Below are positions 7,508 to 16,150 of a stretch of DNA of 64,000 nucleotides, one piece after another; the stretch's first letter is position 1; the number at the start of each line of letters is the position of its first letter. A program made the translations under genes and the position numbers. Origin of the DNA: Myxococcus eversor (GTDB taxonomy: Bacteria; Myxococcota; Myxococcia; Myxococcales; Myxococcaceae); the NCBI RefSeq assembly GCF_010894455.1, contig NZ_JAAIXY010000003.1, positions 496,001 through 560,000 on the forward strand, in the 5' to 3' direction. The notes below the pieces were generated by a model that searched no databases, was not told the DNA's origin, and saw only the letters and a program-made list of their open reading frames with translations.

Positions 7508-8386
7508 ATGAACCTGAAATCGAGCGTCCCTGGCCTCTGTGCGCTGCTGGCGCTGACACTGGTGCTCCCGGCCTGTGACTCCGTGGCCCCGGGAGACGTG
7601 CGCGTGACGATGAGCGGTGGAGACGGCACCCAGCGGGGCCTGCCGGACACGCTCTTCCAGGACGGCTGGTCCGTGCAGTTCACCAAGTACCTCGTGTCGC
7701 TCGGCGACTTCACCCTGACGTCCGCTTCGGGCGAGGTGCGGGACAGCCGCCGCCACGTGCTGGTGGACGTGCAGAAGGGCGACATCCCGCTGACGGAGCT
7801 GACGGGCCTGCCGGCGGGTCGCTGGAACGTGGGCTTCCACGTGAGCCCGCCCCGCGCGGACACGGAGCTGGCGGACGGTCAGGTCTCCGCCGGGGACCTG
7901 GCGATGATGCGCGAGCGCGGCTTCAGCTACTGGGTGGAGGGGCGCGCGGTGAAGGCGGGGGTGGGCATCTTCGACTTCCGCATGGGCTTCCCCGTGCAGG
8001 CACGCATGGTGGACTGCATCAACGGGGTGGATGGCACCCAGGGCATCATCGTCCCAGAGGGCTCCCGGGCGGACGTGGAGGTCACCATCCACGCCGAGCA
8101 CATGTTCTACGACAGGCTCGGCACCCACAAAGGCGTGCAGCTGCGCTTCGACGCCCTCGCCGCCACGGCCAACTCGGAGCGTCTCATCACCCCAGGGGGA
8201 CTGGCCTCACAGCAGCTCACCGACTTGAAGGATGCCCAGGGTCTTGAACTGCGCGACGCAGCGGGTCAGCCCGTGGTGTATCTGCCCGGAGCGCATGATG
8301 TGCGCACGCTGCAGGAGTTCGTCACCCAGAGCATTGTCGACCAGGCCCACCTCAACGGTGGAGGTGTCTGCACGGTCGCCAAATGA
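7508..8386 (+). CDS. Predicted lipoprotein divergent from the TonB receptor
   Basis: A 292-residue lipoprotein: the signal ends in lipobox LPAC (Cys23). The mature part opens with a QDGWSVQFTKYLVSLG pattern that resembles the start of the lipoprotein at 3848-4684, and HAEHMFYDRL near residue 200 resembles ARPHRWFEGAHFDRL there. Single Cys residues occur in VDCING and at the C-terminus (GVCTV). The His and Asp residues around HAEHMFYD could bind a metal, which is inference. It is divergent from the TonB receptor and so likely belongs to the same uptake locus. The start has no Shine-Dalgarno but is fixed by the signal peptide. No family name can be assigned. Confidence 0.82.
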   Translation: MNLKSSVPGLCALLALTLVLPACDSVAPGDVRVTMSGGDGTQRGLPDTLFQDGWSVQFTKYLVSLGDFTLTSASGEVRDSRRHVLVDVQKGDIPLTELTGLPAGRWNVGFHVSPPRADTELADGQVSAGDLAMMRERGFSYWVEGRAVKAGVGIFDFRMGFPVQARMVDCINGVDGTQGIIVPEGSRADVEVTIHAEHMFYDRLGTHKGVQLRFDALAATANSERLITPGGLASQQLTDLKDAQGLELRDAAGQPVVYLPGAHDVRTLQEFVTQSIVDQAHLNGGGVCTVAK

Positions 8387-8452
8387 CAGGCCGACCCGCG
8401 GACACCCCACCCCCGCTGGACTTGGCTGGCCTGCCGCCGCTAGGAAAGTCAC

Positions 8453-9046
8453 ATGGACTCTCCTCCGCACCTGCAGGCCCGCCTGGCCCTGTGTCGTCCC
8501 GAGCACATGGTGCTCGATTTGTTCGTGCAGAGCCTCCGCGAGAGCATCGCGCAGCGGATGGGTCAGAACCTGGCGCGGGCCGCCGGAGCACCCATCCCCG
8601 GCGTCCCCGCGCGCGGCGCCCCCTCACACCGCCCCGCCAGCGAGTACCTGGAACTGCTCCACGAGGGCGCCAGCTCCGTGGAGCGCGCGCTGGGCGAGGA
8701 CTACTCCCACGCCGTGGAGCAGCTGTCCTTCACCGCCGCGAGCCACGTCTTCTCCGCCCCCGTGGGCGCCATGGTGATGGCCATCACCGGCGAGGACCCG
8801 CACCGCGGCCTGTCGATGAGCGCGGGCCTGGCGGGCGCCACCAGCACCTTCGGCGAGCGGGAGTACGAGCGCGTCTCCGACACCACCGCGCGCCTGCGCT
8901 TCAAGGACGAGTTCTTCGGCCCCGCGTGGTGCAGTGGCCTGGTGCGCAGTGGCCTGCTCAAGACGAATCCGGAGCGGCGCTTCCGCGTGGAGCTGGAGTC
9001 CGGCGAGCCGCCCTTCAAGGACTTCTCGCTGCTCATCCACTGGTAG
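8453..9046 (+). CDS. DUF2378-like (myxobacterial paralogous family) protein
   Basis: A 197-residue soluble protein with no signal or membrane segment. Its C-terminal half (DPHRGLSMSAG, then a strand with TARLRFKDEFFG and CSGLVRSGLL) resembles the DUF2378/TIGR02265 family, which is expanded in Myxococcus and of unknown function. The family link is by eye and only moderately sure. The start is supported by AGGA 8 bases upstream. It stands alone between the TonB locus and a convergent thioredoxin gene. Confidence 0.7.
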   Translation: MDSPPHLQARLALCRPEHMVLDLFVQSLRESIAQRMGQNLARAAGAPIPGVPARGAPSHRPASEYLELLHEGASSVERALGEDYSHAVEQLSFTAASHVFSAPVGAMVMAITGEDPHRGLSMSAGLAGATSTFGEREYERVSDTTARLRFKDEFFGPAWCSGLVRSGLLKTNPERRFRVELESGEPPFKDFSLLIHW

Positions 9047-9079
9047 CCCCCTCGCTTCCTCCCGAGGGAGCCGCCGACC

Positions 9080-9109
9080 GGCCGGAAGCACCGCGAGACG
9101 CTTCCGGCC
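9080..9109. terminator. Hairpin between convergent genes
   Basis: GGCCGGAAGC (9080-9089) pairs with GCTTCCGGCC (9100-9109) across a 10-base loop, 33 bases past the stop of the DUF2378-like gene. No T-run follows on either strand, so it is at best a factor-assisted or bidirectional terminator. Confidence 0.45.
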
Positions 9110-9121
9110 AGCGGCACGGAC

Positions 9122-9138
9122 GGGGCCCTGAAGGCCCC
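9122..9138. terminator. Second short hairpin in the same convergent gap
   Basis: GGGGCC (9122-9127) pairs with GGCCCC (9133-9138). It is adjacent to the thioredoxin stop codon on the minus side and could end that transcript's partner or act with the first hairpin. Weak evidence. Confidence 0.3.
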
Positions 9139-9154
9139 TCCGGCGAGGACCGAC

Positions 9155-9544
9155 TCAGGCCTTGGGCGCTTCCTTGCCCTCTTTGCCCCGGCGCTCCTCG
9201 ACTTCCTTCTTCACCTGCTCCATGTCGAGCGCGCGGACCTGGCGGACCAGGTCCTCCAGCGCGGCGGCGGGAAGCGCGCCAGCCTGCTCGAAGAGCAGGA
9301 TGCCGTCACGAAACACCATCAGCGTGGGGATGGAGCGAATCTCGAACGCTCCGGACAGCTCCGGCTGCGCCTCGGTATCAATCTTCCCGAAGACGATGTC
9401 CGCATGCTTGCCGGACGCCGATTCGAACGTGGGCGCGAAGATGCGGCACGGGCCGCACCACGACGCCCACCAGTCCAGGATGACGATGCCATCCTTGCCG
9501 ACTGTTTCCTTGAAGTTGTCCTTGGTGATTGTCACCGTCGCCAT
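9155..9544 (-). CDS. Thioredoxin
   Basis: A 129-residue thioredoxin with the active site WCGPC at residues 29-33, preceded by ILDWWAS, and the conserved cis-proline in IPTLMVF. It lacks a signal peptide, so it is cytosolic and should reduce protein disulfides with a thioredoxin reductase. The C-terminus carries an extra Lys/Glu-rich tail (KKEVEERRGKEG) not typical of short thioredoxins. The start at 9544 gives the usual length and has GAGG 6 bases upstream; the longer in-frame extension to 9706 has no protein-like character. It lies 40 bases downstream of the FKBP gene on the same strand, probably co-transcribed. Confidence 0.93.
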   Translation of the reverse strand: MATVTITKDNFKETVGKDGIVILDWWASWCGPCRIFAPTFESASGKHADIVFGKIDTEAQPELSGAFEIRSIPTLMVFRDGILLFEQAGALPAAALEDLVRQVRALDMEQVKKEVEERRGKEGKEAPKA

Positions 9545-9584
9545 GACGGTCCTCGTTTCTCCCCGCCAGGGCGGAGCGTGACTT

Positions 9585-9911
9585 TCAGCGGACTCCCAAC
9601 AGCTCCACCTCGAACAGCAGGGTGGCGTTGGGCGGGATGACTCCACCGGCGCCGCGAGCGCCGTAGCCCAGGTCGGGCGGAATCGTGAGCTTGCGCACGC
9701 CGCCAATCTTCATCCCGGCGACGCCGTCGTCCCAGCCCTTGATGACCTGGCCCGCACCCAGCTTGAAGGTGAAGCCCTCGGAACCATGGTCCCGGCTGGC
9801 GTCGAACTTGGTGCCGTTCGTCAGCGTCCCCACGTAGTGCACGGTGACCGACTTGCCGGAGGTGGCCTCCGTGCCCGTGCCTACCTTCACGTCCTCGATA
9901 CCCAAGCCCAT
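9585..9911 (-). CDS. FKBP-type peptidyl-prolyl cis-trans isomerase
   Basis: A 108-residue single-domain FKBP. Features include VTVHYVGTL, TKFDASRD, VIKGWDDGVAGM and the conserved GYGARGAGGVIPPNATL stretch. The family catalyses proline isomerisation and aids folding in the cytosol. No signal is present. AGGAG lies 6 bases before the ATG at 9911; the longer in-frame start at 10019 is rejected. It is co-directional with the thioredoxin gene. Confidence 0.93.
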   Translation of the reverse strand: MGLGIEDVKVGTGTEATSGKSVTVHYVGTLTNGTKFDASRDHGSEGFTFKLGAGQVIKGWDDGVAGMKIGGVRKLTIPPDLGYGARGAGGVIPPNATLLFEVELLGVR

Positions 9912-10023
9912 TCCGTCTCCTGTTGCAGTAGAAGGTTCCACCTTAACTCGCCAACCTCCGTGGCGCCGCACTGGAAAGCACAGTGGCGCGGGCCCGTTGG
10001 TTACCGGGCACCGCGCCACCGAC

Positions 10024-10038
10024 TCACGCCTGGCGTGA
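10024..10038. repeat. Short palindrome near the OMP gene end
   Basis: TCACGCC-T-GGCGTGA is a perfect 15-base palindrome 20 bases past the stop of the outer-membrane protein gene (minus strand). It could form a hairpin, but there is no T-run. It may equally be an operator for the FKBP gene or chance. Confidence 0.3.
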
Positions 10039-10057
10039 AGACTTCAGGCCGCCTGCG

Positions 10058-11200
10058 TCAGAACGTACCACCCACGCTGACGACGCCCTGGTAGCTGCCT
10101 CCGTTGCCAAAGTCGCCGCCGCCGGACTCGATGCCGGGAGCGAAGTCCTTGTCGAACAGGAAGTTGTAGTTGGCGCGCGCGTCCACCGTGAAGTGACCCA
10201 CGTGGCCGCGCAGACCCACGCCCGCCGGCACGGTGCCGACGGTGTCATCCCGGTAGCCCAGCGACTGGCCGCCGCGGAAGTTGTAATCGCTGATACCAAT
10301 GCCGCCCAGCACATACGGCTGCCACGCGGTGGGGAACAGGCCCAGCGTCGCCACCGCCGTTCCACCGTTGCGCACGAGGTCAGGACCGTCCGTGTTCACC
10401 TCACCCCGCGCCGAGTCGATGTCGTTCAGCGCGCCGGTATAGCCCAGCTCGATGCCGAACACCTTGGACGGCCGGAAGGCCGCCGTCACGCCCGCGGTGG
10501 GGCCCGGGTTGAGCTGCGGTGCCAGCGCGCCGGTGTAGCCCTCCACACCACCGCCCACGAACACGCTCAGACCCCGCATGTCGTTCTTCTCCTTCTTCTT
10601 CACCTCAAGCGGTTCGACGGTCTCCGCGGCGTCAGCCGAAGGACGGAAGTCAGAGGGCGGAGGCGCGGAGATACCGCTGCCGCCAATGGCATCGTCCTGC
10701 GGCTCGGCCGGATATGACTCGGAGTGAGGCTCCACGGCGGGGGCCGCCTCCGGACGCGGCTGTGGCGAGGACTGCGGCGGCGGCGCCTGCAGGCCCTGGA
10801 TGTCCTGCTGACCCGAGGAACCACTGCCACCCGTGCCCTGCTGGGAGGCATCCTGGTTCGCCGGCTCGCAGCGCAGCGGCATGTTCAGGAGCACTTCACC
10901 CTTCGCGGGAGGAGCGGCCTGGCTGCTGCTGGACGAGTCATCCTGCCCGCTCTGTCCACTGCCTCCCATCCCCGAGTTGTCGTCCATGCTCGACGAATCC
11001 GGCACGGGCTGCGTCTCGATGATGAGGTCCTCCTCCTGGTACGAGCCATCCCCAGAGGAGTCCTGTGATTGGGCCAGCAGCACTCCCTGGCCGGTGCTCC
11101 CCGCGTTCGCCTGGGGCGGTGGGCAGTCGCCGTCCGAAGCCAGAGCCGAGGTGCCGTAGAAGAGCGCCCCGATGGCGCCTGCAAGAATCTTCGCTTTCAT
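10058..11200 (-). CDS. Outer-membrane beta-barrel protein with long Ser/Gln/Asp linker
   Basis: A 380-residue exported protein. The signal ends near SALA (about residue 20-21). Residues about 25-200 are low-complexity: Ser, Gln, Asp, Gly and Pro rich, with Cys in DCPPP and RCEP. The last ~180 residues are a porin-type beta-barrel: alternating hydrophobic and polar strands (FVGGGVEGYTG, GVTAAFRPS, VFGIELGYTG) ending in VSVGGTF, the usual C-terminal Phe of outer-membrane barrels. Cargo, if any, is unknown; the linker suggests a surface or peptidoglycan-side spacer. The start has GGAGG 7 bases upstream. It is flanked by the FKBP gene and nadE. Confidence 0.85.
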   Translation of the reverse strand: MKAKILAGAIGALFYGTSALASDGDCPPPQANAGSTGQGVLLAQSQDSSGDGSYQEEDLIIETQPVPDSSSMDDNSGMGGSGQSGQDDSSSSSQAAPPAKGEVLLNMPLRCEPANQDASQQGTGGSGSSGQQDIQGLQAPPPQSSPQPRPEAAPAVEPHSESYPAEPQDDAIGGSGISAPPPSDFRPSADAAETVEPLEVKKKEKNDMRGLSVFVGGGVEGYTGALAPQLNPGPTAGVTAAFRPSKVFGIELGYTGALNDIDSARGEVNTDGPDLVRNGGTAVATLGLFPTAWQPYVLGGIGISDYNFRGGQSLGYRDDTVGTVPAGVGLRGHVGHFTVDARANYNFLFDKDFAPGIESGGGDFGNGGSYQGVVSVGGTF

Positions 11201-11350
11201 TCAACCCTCCGTCGTCGAGTGGCTGACATGAAGGTTGTCGGCGAGGCCACATCCGGCAAGGCACACCTGGGTGGAGATCACCCAAGCGCGCCCCCTCGCT
11301 GAGCAGGCGGCCGGGCGTGGAGCCCGGGCAACACGGTTGCACGAGCAGGC

Positions 11351-13243
11351 TTACTTCTCGCGCATCCACTCCGAGCCGGTGACGACGGGCAACTGGAGCG
11401 CGCGCTCCCGGTCCAGGTCCAGGTTGCCGACGTGGAGCGACAGCGGGGACTGCACCCACTTGTAGATGGACTGGGTGAAGAGGCGGACGAACTTGTCCAC
11501 GTAGCCGCCCAGCCTTCCGGTCTCCACCTCCGGGAACATGGGCGTCAGCGCCCGGAGCATCTCCGAGGGCGTGAGCTTCTCGCTCGCGAACAGGTAGAAG
11601 CACGCATCCAGGATGGGGAAGGGCATCAGCTCCTCCTCCCCCACCTGGTTGTGCGCCAGCTCCGGCCCCGCGGGCTTGGCGAGCACCTTGCGGATGCCCT
11701 CGTAGCCGGTGACGTCCTGGAGGTAGTCCAGGAGGAACATCACCACTGTCTTGGGCAGGTTGGAGATGACGGCGAGCGCGCCCATCAGGTCTCCACCGAT
11801 GGTGGTGTAGCCCACGGACTTCTCGCTCATGTTGCCCGTCTGGAGGAACAGGCCGCCGCAGGAGTTGCTCCAGTTCCACATGCGCTGGGCACGCAGGCGG
11901 GCCTGGATGTTCTGCTCGGTAATCGGCGTGACGGGGGTGCCGTTCAGCATCTTCGCGGCCACGTCGCGCTCGCGCTCGAAGGCCTCGTCGATGGAGACAC
12001 TCTGGAAGGACACGCCCAGCTCGCGGGCAATGGTCTCCGCCGCGTCGCGGGTGGAGTCGCTGGAGTAGCGACTGGGCATGTAGAACGCCTGGATGAGCGA
12101 GCCCGGGTTCTCCGGCCGCGCGCGCTTCGCGTAGCGGTGGGCGATGAGCAGCGTCAACAGCGAGTCACGTCCACCGGACAGGGCGATGCCCAGCACCTTG
12201 AAGGCGCGCGTCTTCTCGAAGTAGTCGCCCACGCCCAGGGAGAGCGCGTCCAGGATGTCCTCGCACAGCGCCTCGCGCGCGGGGCGCCGCTTGTCCGGGG
12301 GCGGCAGGAAGAAGCTGCGGTGCGCGGGCACGGGGTACGTCAGCGTCTCGCGCCGCGTGCGCACCGCCTCCGTGCAGTCCAGCACCGCCGTGCCCTGGCC
12401 GCCGGTGGTCAACCACGCCTCGCGGTCCACGCGCCACGTGGTGGCCTCGCCGCGCAGGCGCAGGGTGCGGTCCAGGTCGACGACGGCCGCGGCGAAGCCC
12501 TCCTGGAAGCGCGGCGTCTCCATGACGTGGCGGCCGTTCTGGTTGAGGAAGCCGCCGCCGTCGAAGATGAGGCCGTCGTTGCTGCCCACCGCGTTGCAGT
12601 AGGCGATGGTGCACTGGTGGTCCGCGGCGCGGGTGGCGATGAGCTCGCGGCGCGTCTCCACGAAGCCCAGCCGGAAGGGCGACGCGGAGATGTTCACCAC
12701 CAGCTCCGCGCCTGAGTACGTGCGCCGGCGCATGGGGCCGTCCGCGCTCCAGATGTCCTCGCAGACCTCCGGCGCGACGAGGCCGAAGTCGAACTGGAAC
12801 AGGTAGTCGCCCAGCGGCACGCCGCGGTAGCGCTCCTTCATGCCCGGCTGGCCCCGGCCGAAAGTCCGCGCCTCATAGAAGACGCTGTACGTGGGCAGCT
12901 TCTCCTTGGGGACCAGGCCCAGCACGCTGCCTCCGGCCACCACCGCCGCGCAGTTGAGGCGCTGACCCTGGAGGGCGACGCCCACGCCGACGACGAAGAC
13001 GGTGGAGAGCGAGGCCGTCTCGCGCGCGAAGCGCTCCAGCTCCGGCCACTGCCGGTCGATGAAGCCCTGCCACTGGACCATGTCCTCGGCGGGGTAGCCG
13101 GCGATGACCTGCTCCTGGAAGACGCCCACGGTGACGCCGTCCTCGGCCATCCGCTTCGCCAGGACCAGGGCCCGGTCCGTGTTGTGGACGAAGGCTCCCA
13201 CGGTGGTGTTGACGCTGGCGATGCCGACTTTCACGAGCCGCAT
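11351..13243 (-). CDS. nadE: Glutamine-dependent NAD+ synthetase
   Basis: A 630-residue two-domain enzyme. The N-terminal nitrilase-type amidase domain carries Glu44 (FQEQVIAGYP), Lys115 (PKEKLP) and Cys161 (PEVCEDIWS), the catalytic triad that frees ammonia from glutamine. The C-terminal synthetase domain has the ATP-pyrophosphatase motif SGGRDS at about 355-360. It converts deamido-NAD+ to NAD+ in the cytosol, completing NAD biosynthesis. Length fits the long bacterial NadE class. The start at 13243 has GGGAG 5-6 bases upstream; the longer ORF to 13303 is not needed. Confidence 0.96.
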   Translation of the reverse strand: MRLVKVGIASVNTTVGAFVHNTDRALVLAKRMAEDGVTVGVFQEQVIAGYPAEDMVQWQGFIDRQWPELERFARETASLSTVFVVGVGVALQGQRLNCAAVVAGGSVLGLVPKEKLPTYSVFYEARTFGRGQPGMKERYRGVPLGDYLFQFDFGLVAPEVCEDIWSADGPMRRRTYSGAELVVNISASPFRLGFVETRRELIATRAADHQCTIAYCNAVGSNDGLIFDGGGFLNQNGRHVMETPRFQEGFAAAVVDLDRTLRLRGEATTWRVDREAWLTTGGQGTAVLDCTEAVRTRRETLTYPVPAHRSFFLPPPDKRRPAREALCEDILDALSLGVGDYFEKTRAFKVLGIALSGGRDSLLTLLIAHRYAKRARPENPGSLIQAFYMPSRYSSDSTRDAAETIARELGVSFQSVSIDEAFERERDVAAKMLNGTPVTPITEQNIQARLRAQRMWNWSNSCGGLFLQTGNMSEKSVGYTTIGGDLMGALAVISNLPKTVVMFLLDYLQDVTGYEGIRKVLAKPAGPELAHNQVGEEELMPFPILDACFYLFASEKLTPSEMLRALTPMFPEVETGRLGGYVDKFVRLFTQSIYKWVQSPLSLHVGNLDLDRERALQLPVVTGSEWMREK

Positions 13244-13336
13244 GGTTCTCCCGCTCCCCTTTCGCGTCCGACGCGGAGCGCAGCAATGCGCGGAGCGACG
13301 CACAAGGCAAGCCCCACGAGGCCAGGCGGACTCGGG

Positions 13337-13996
13337 TCAGTTCAGCGGGCCCGAGGGCCGCACGGGCTGGAGCCGGGCGATGAGCTCACCCACGTCCTCC
13401 AGCACGGCTTCCAACCTGCGCTTCACGTCCAGCTCCGAGAGAAGGTGCTGGCGTCGCTCCGCCTCTGGACTGATGGCGGAGGCCACCACGTCCGCCAGCT
13501 TGCCGCCCGTCGCACGGGCCGTCACGGGCAGCAGGTTCTCGGCGAAGGTCGGCGGCACACGCCCGGCCAGTTCGAAGACGGCCTGACGCAGCCGCTCCTC
13601 CTCCGGCCCCTCGTACGGCAGGTCCGGCAGCGCCAGCGCCTGCACCTCGCGGTACGCCTTGTCCGTGGTCAGCTCGGAGACCATGCGGATGCGGCTGACA
13701 CCTTGGAGGAGGATGTTGTAGCGCCCCTCCTCCACCTCCTCGTCCCAGACGATGACGCCGGCGCACATGATGGACTGCATCGGTGGCCGGCCCTCGTACT
13801 TGCCCTCCCAGCCGTCCTCGAGCTGTGCCAGCGCGACGACGCGGTCCGTCGCCAGCGCGTCCTTCACCATGGCCCGGTAGCGGGGCTCGAAGATGTGCAG
13901 GGGGATGACGGTGTGGGGGAACAGCACCGCCGACGGCAACGGGAAGACCTTCAGCGCACTCGCGGCGGCGCGCTCCACGCGTTCTTGGGCGGTCAT
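13337..13996 (-). CDS. Lon substrate-binding (LON N-terminal) domain protein
   Basis: A 219-residue protein dominated by the LON substrate-binding domain: PLPSAVLFPHTVIPLHIFEPRYR and the following beta strands, then VSRIRMV. There is no ATPase or protease domain, so it is not Lon itself. Such free-standing LON-domain proteins are common in this group and their role is unclear. The start at 13996 has AAGG 9 bases upstream; an ATG at 14005 would lack a ribosome site. It lies 93 bases upstream of nadE on the same strand. The gap 14006-14138 has no gene. Confidence 0.85.
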   Translation of the reverse strand: MTAQERVERAAASALKVFPLPSAVLFPHTVIPLHIFEPRYRAMVKDALATDRVVALAQLEDGWEGKYEGRPPMQSIMCAGVIVWDEEVEEGRYNILLQGVSRIRMVSELTTDKAYREVQALALPDLPYEGPEEERLRQAVFELAGRVPPTFAENLLPVTARATGGKLADVVASAISPEAERRQHLLSELDVKRRLEAVLEDVGELIARLQPVRPSGPLN

Positions 13997-14138
13997 GTCG
14001 GGCATCCTTACCTGTGTTGATAAGCCTCGCGGACGCCCGTCGCACCGCAAACCCGCGCTCCACCACGGCCTTGACCAGTCCCACGGGCGCAACCCCTGGG
14101 ATTCGCTGGGAGTTTTCGGGTGCGGTTCCTCGCGCCGA

Positions 14139-14774
14139 CTACCGTGCGCGCGGGCGGCCAGCCCCTCCACCCCAGGCCCGCATCGCCACCTCGACGAGCC
14201 CGAGCAGCTCCGCCTCGCTCGCGCCGTCCTGGGCCTGCACGGACATTCCCTGGACGATGGCGCCGAGAAAGCGGGCCATGGCGCCCGCGTCCGTCTCCGG
14301 TGGCAGCTCTCCGGCGGCGATGCCCCGGGCGATGCGCTCGCGAAACAGCTCCACCGCGCCCGCACGGAGACTGGCGACCAGGTCGGCCACGGGCTGGTGG
14401 GCCTCCGCGCAGCGCAGGATGGCCGTTGAAATCATGCACCCGTGTGGGTGCTTGCGACGGGTGAAGACCCGGGCCGACTCGCGAAGCACCCGCTCGATGG
14501 CGCCCCGGGCGGTCGGCTCCTCGGTGAGCGCGGCCCACGTGAAGGCCCCGGGGCCCGCCTGGTAGTGCGCCAGGACGCGGCGGTAGAGCCCCTCCTTGGA
14601 GCCGAAGGCCGCGTAGAGGCTGGGCGCGGTGATGCCCATGGCGCCGGTGAGGTCCGCCACGGACGCGCCCTCATAGCCCAGCCGCCAGAACACCATCATG
14701 GCCAGATCCAGCGCCTTCGTCTCATCGAACTCACGGGGACGGCCACGGGGACGGGTGGGGGTGACTATTTTCAT
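14139..14774 (-). CDS. TetR-family transcriptional regulator
   Basis: A 211-residue regulator. The N-terminal TetR helix-turn-helix (AMMVFWRLGYEGASVADLTGAMGI, SLYAAFGSKEGLYRRVLAHY) is followed by an alpha-helical ligand domain containing a HPHGCM motif. Repression of the adjacent divergent serine hydrolase gene is plausible, since direct and inverted repeats overlap its start and the hydrolase promoter. The inducer cannot be read. An in-frame GTG at 14783 is a possible alternative start; no Shine-Dalgarno is visible for either. Confidence 0.85.
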   Translation of the reverse strand: MKIVTPTRPRGRPREFDETKALDLAMMVFWRLGYEGASVADLTGAMGITAPSLYAAFGSKEGLYRRVLAHYQAGPGAFTWAALTEEPTARGAIERVLRESARVFTRRKHPHGCMISTAILRCAEAHQPVADLVASLRAGAVELFRERIARGIAAGELPPETDAGAMARFLGAIVQGMSVQAQDGASEAELLGLVEVAMRAWGGGAGRPRAR

Positions 14775-14787
14775 AACGGTCACTATT
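14761..14787. promoter_or_regulatory. Candidate TetR operator
   Basis: GTGACTATT (14761-14769) and GTCACTATT (14779-14787) form a near-perfect direct repeat at an 18-base period. GTGAC/GTCAC is also an inverted pair with 13 bases between. The element overlaps the TetR start and the -35 box of the divergent hydrolase, as expected for a repressor that controls both genes. Confidence 0.4.
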
Positions 14788-14814
14788 GAAATCGAAAAAG
14801 GGCCTTCCTATTTA
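14786..14814 (+). promoter_or_regulatory. Candidate promoter of the serine hydrolase gene
   Basis: TTGAAA (14786-14791) and TATTTA (14809-14814) have a 17-base spacer, with the start codon 35 bases downstream and AAGGAG at 14835-14840. The -10 box is weak. Confidence 0.4.
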
Positions 14815-14849
14815 CATAACACTCGCTACATAAAAAGGAGTCCCCTCCG

Positions 14850-16136
14850 ATGAATTCCATCCTCGCCACCTTCCTGGTGGCCGCGGGCCTGGGTGTCTCT
14901 CCGTCCACCCCGGTGAAATCCGAGCCGCGCGCCACCGTGGCGAGCGCTGTCGCCGTGAGTCCCGAGTCGAGCGCCCTCGCGGTGAGCCTGGACCCGGTCA
15001 TCGACCAGGCGCTCGCGGACCAGCGCATCGTCGGGGCCGTGGTCATCGTCGCGAAGGACGGAGAGGTCCTCTATCGACGCGCCGCGGGCTTCGCGGACCG
15101 CGAGACGAAGAAGCCCCTGCGCGAGGACGCGGTGTTCCGGCTGGCGTCGATGACGAAGCCGCTCGTCTCCGTCGCGGCGCTCGCGCTGGTCGACCAGGGG
15201 AAGCTGTCGCTGGAGGACCCCGTCACGAAGTGGCTGCCCACGTTCCGTCCCAAGCTCCCGGATGGACGCGAGCCCGTCATCACCGTGAGGCATCTGCTCA
15301 CGCACACGGCGGGACTGATGTACGGCTTCAACCAGCCAGTCCCCGGGCCCTATCAAAAGGCCAGGGTCTCGGATGGGCTCGACAACCCGCCGGGGCTCAC
15401 GCTGGAGGAGAACCTGCGTCGCCTCGCCACCGTCCCGCTGTCCTCGGAGCCTGGGGAGAAGTGGGCCTACTCGGTGGCCACGGATGTGCTGGGCGCCGTC
15501 GTCGCGAGCGCGGGCGGCGCGCCACTGCCCCAGGTCATCTCACGGCTCGTCACACAGCCCCTGGGACTCAAGGACACGGGCTTCCGCGTCGGTGATGTCT
15601 CGCGGCTCGCGACGCCGTATGTGGACGGCGAACCTGTCCCCGTGCGCATGGACAAGACGCACGACATCCCCTTCGGCGCGGGAGTGGTCCACTACACCCC
15701 CGGCAGGGCGCTGGACTCGCGAGCGTTCCCCTCTGGAGGCGCCGGCATGGTGGGGACGGCGAGCGACTACGTGAAGTTCCTGGAGGCGCTGCGCAAGGGT
15801 GGAGCGCCGGTGCTGAAGCAGAACACCGTCGAGCAACTCGGCTCCATCCACGTGGGTCCGGAGTCGCGGCCGCAGGGACCGGGTTGGGGTTGGGGGCTCG
15901 CGTCGGCGGTGCTCATCGACCCGGTGCAGGCGCACAGTCCCCAGTCGGCGGGGACATGGCAGTGGGGCGGCGCCTACGGGCACAACTGGTTCGTGGACCC
16001 GCGAAGTGGAATCACGGTGGTGGCGCTGACCAACACCGCGCTGGAGGGCATGTCGGGCGCGTTCCCCGGCGCCGTGCGCGATGCCGTCTATGCCGCGGCA
16101 AAGGCACCCGCGGTGACTCCCGCGAAGAAGCAGTAG
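14850..16136 (+). CDS. Exported beta-lactamase-family serine hydrolase
   Basis: A 428-residue protein of the beta-lactamase/penicillin-binding-protein-like superfamily (class C/esterase group). The nucleophile is Ser100 in SMTK (Lys103), Tyr207 lies in the YSV motif, and HTAGL is conserved. The usual YxN Asn is Val here, which is more typical of esterase-like members than of true beta-lactamases. A hydrophobic N-terminus suggests export. AAGGAG lies 9 bases before the start. It is divergent from a TetR-family gene that may regulate it. The substrate is unknown, and I would not call it an antibiotic resistance gene. Confidence 0.88.
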   Translation: MNSILATFLVAAGLGVSPSTPVKSEPRATVASAVAVSPESSALAVSLDPVIDQALADQRIVGAVVIVAKDGEVLYRRAAGFADRETKKPLREDAVFRLASMTKPLVSVAALALVDQGKLSLEDPVTKWLPTFRPKLPDGREPVITVRHLLTHTAGLMYGFNQPVPGPYQKARVSDGLDNPPGLTLEENLRRLATVPLSSEPGEKWAYSVATDVLGAVVASAGGAPLPQVISRLVTQPLGLKDTGFRVGDVSRLATPYVDGEPVPVRMDKTHDIPFGAGVVHYTPGRALDSRAFPSGGAGMVGTASDYVKFLEALRKGGAPVLKQNTVEQLGSIHVGPESRPQGPGWGWGLASAVLIDPVQAHSPQSAGTWQWGGAYGHNWFVDPRSGITVVALTNTALEGMSGAFPGAVRDAVYAAAKAPAVTPAKKQ

Positions 16137-16150
16137 GAATGACTGCTCCT

